Shown: in pieces, positions 6,391-6,546 of the stretch | Numbering within the stretch: the stretch's first letter is position 1 | Layout of the letters: every line of letters begins with the position of its first letter | Assembly (NCBI GenBank): GCA_013336365.1 | Contig: JAAXTT010000082.1 | Coordinates: 1 to 6,546, forward strand | Direction of reading: 5' to 3' | Source of the DNA: Peptococcaceae bacterium | GTDB taxonomy: Bacteria > Bacillota > Desulfotomaculia > Desulfotomaculales > Desulfocucumaceae | DNA: 6,546 bases | Made by a program: the position numbers and the translations under genes | Notes under the pieces: generated by a model | Told to the model about the DNA's origin: nothing | Database searches by the model: none | Seen by the model: the letters and a program-made list of their open reading frames with translations, nothing else

Positions 6391-6546
6391 TTAAATATTT
6401 TCTATCTGCCAATCAATCTTATCAATCTTATTTGACTCCAGAAATTGATTGGCCTTGCTAAAAGGCTTGCTGCCAAAAAATCCTCGATATGCTGAAAGAG
6501 GGCTTGGATGTGAGGCAGTAAGTACCAGATGCTTGGGATTGGTAAG
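6391..6546 (-). CDS. ung: Uracil-DNA glycosylase, C-terminal 51 residues (cut by window edge)
   Basis: Ung removes uracil from DNA to start base-excision repair. Only the 3' end of the gene lies in the window. It holds [20 protein letters not shown], which includes the family's hallmark HPSPLS loop with the catalytic His that inserts into the DNA minor groove. [12 protein letters not shown] follows, and the protein ends IDWQIENI. This matches the family 1 Ung C-terminus. It converges on the dehydrogenase gene with a 43-nt gap, in which I see no convincing terminator. Confidence 0.93.
   Translation of the reverse strand, partial: LTNPKHLVLTASHPSPLSAYRGFFGSKPFSKANQFLESNKIDKIDWQIENI
6408..6453. 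repeat. Inverted repeat inside the ung 3' end
   Basis: GCCAATCAAT (6408-6417) and ATTGATTGGC (6444-6453) are perfect 10-bp inverted repeats with a 26-nt loop. ATCAATCTT is also tandemly duplicated at 6412-6429, encoding KIDKID. No U-run follows on either strand, so it is not a standard intrinsic terminator. It might slow or protect converging transcripts, or may simply reflect coding constraints. Confidence 0.5.

Overview
The window comes from an AT-rich bacterial chromosome, most likely a Firmicute of the Clostridia. The evidence is strong GGAGG-type ribosome binding sites, A/T-rich codon choice, a one-piece tmRNA with encoded CCA, a clostridial-type Fpg-like glycosylase and a PAS-GGDEF-HD-GYP protein. 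The species cannot be named from the sequence. I see no phage gene, CRISPR array, toxin-antitoxin pair or intact mobile element. This is mostly housekeeping and signalling DNA.

Left part (1-900): about 300 bases without a convincing gene, possibly holding decayed remnants, are followed by an intrinsic terminator and the tmRNA gene ssrA. Both read leftwards. ssrA encodes the proteolysis tag ANNENYALAA. It has its own consensus-like promoter just downstream of the next gene.

Middle (927-4016): two leftward genes separated by 51 bases probably form one transcript. The first is a 740-residue cytoplasmic sensor with three PAS domains, a GGDEF domain and an HD-GYP domain, which should make and/or degrade cyclic di-GMP. 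The second is an Fpg/Nei-family DNA glycosylase of a divergent subfamily. It lacks both the usual N-terminal proline and the zinc-finger arginine. A good promoter for the pair lies at 4080-4108.

The divergent intergenic region (4017-4283) is the most structured non-coding part. One AT-rich arm can pair with either an upstream or a downstream partner, which suggests switchable leader RNA or paired operator sites in front of the next gene.

Right part (4284-6546): two rightward genes, probably co-transcribed, encode an Nramp-related metal transporter with non-canonical metal-site motifs and an NAD(H)-type short-chain dehydrogenase of unknown substrate. The 3' end of a convergent uracil-DNA glycosylase gene (ung) enters from the right edge. 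Apart from the two DNA-repair enzymes, the genes do not form one obvious pathway. I found no clear evidence of a wholly new system; the leader at 4124-4223 is the best candidate for something undescribed.
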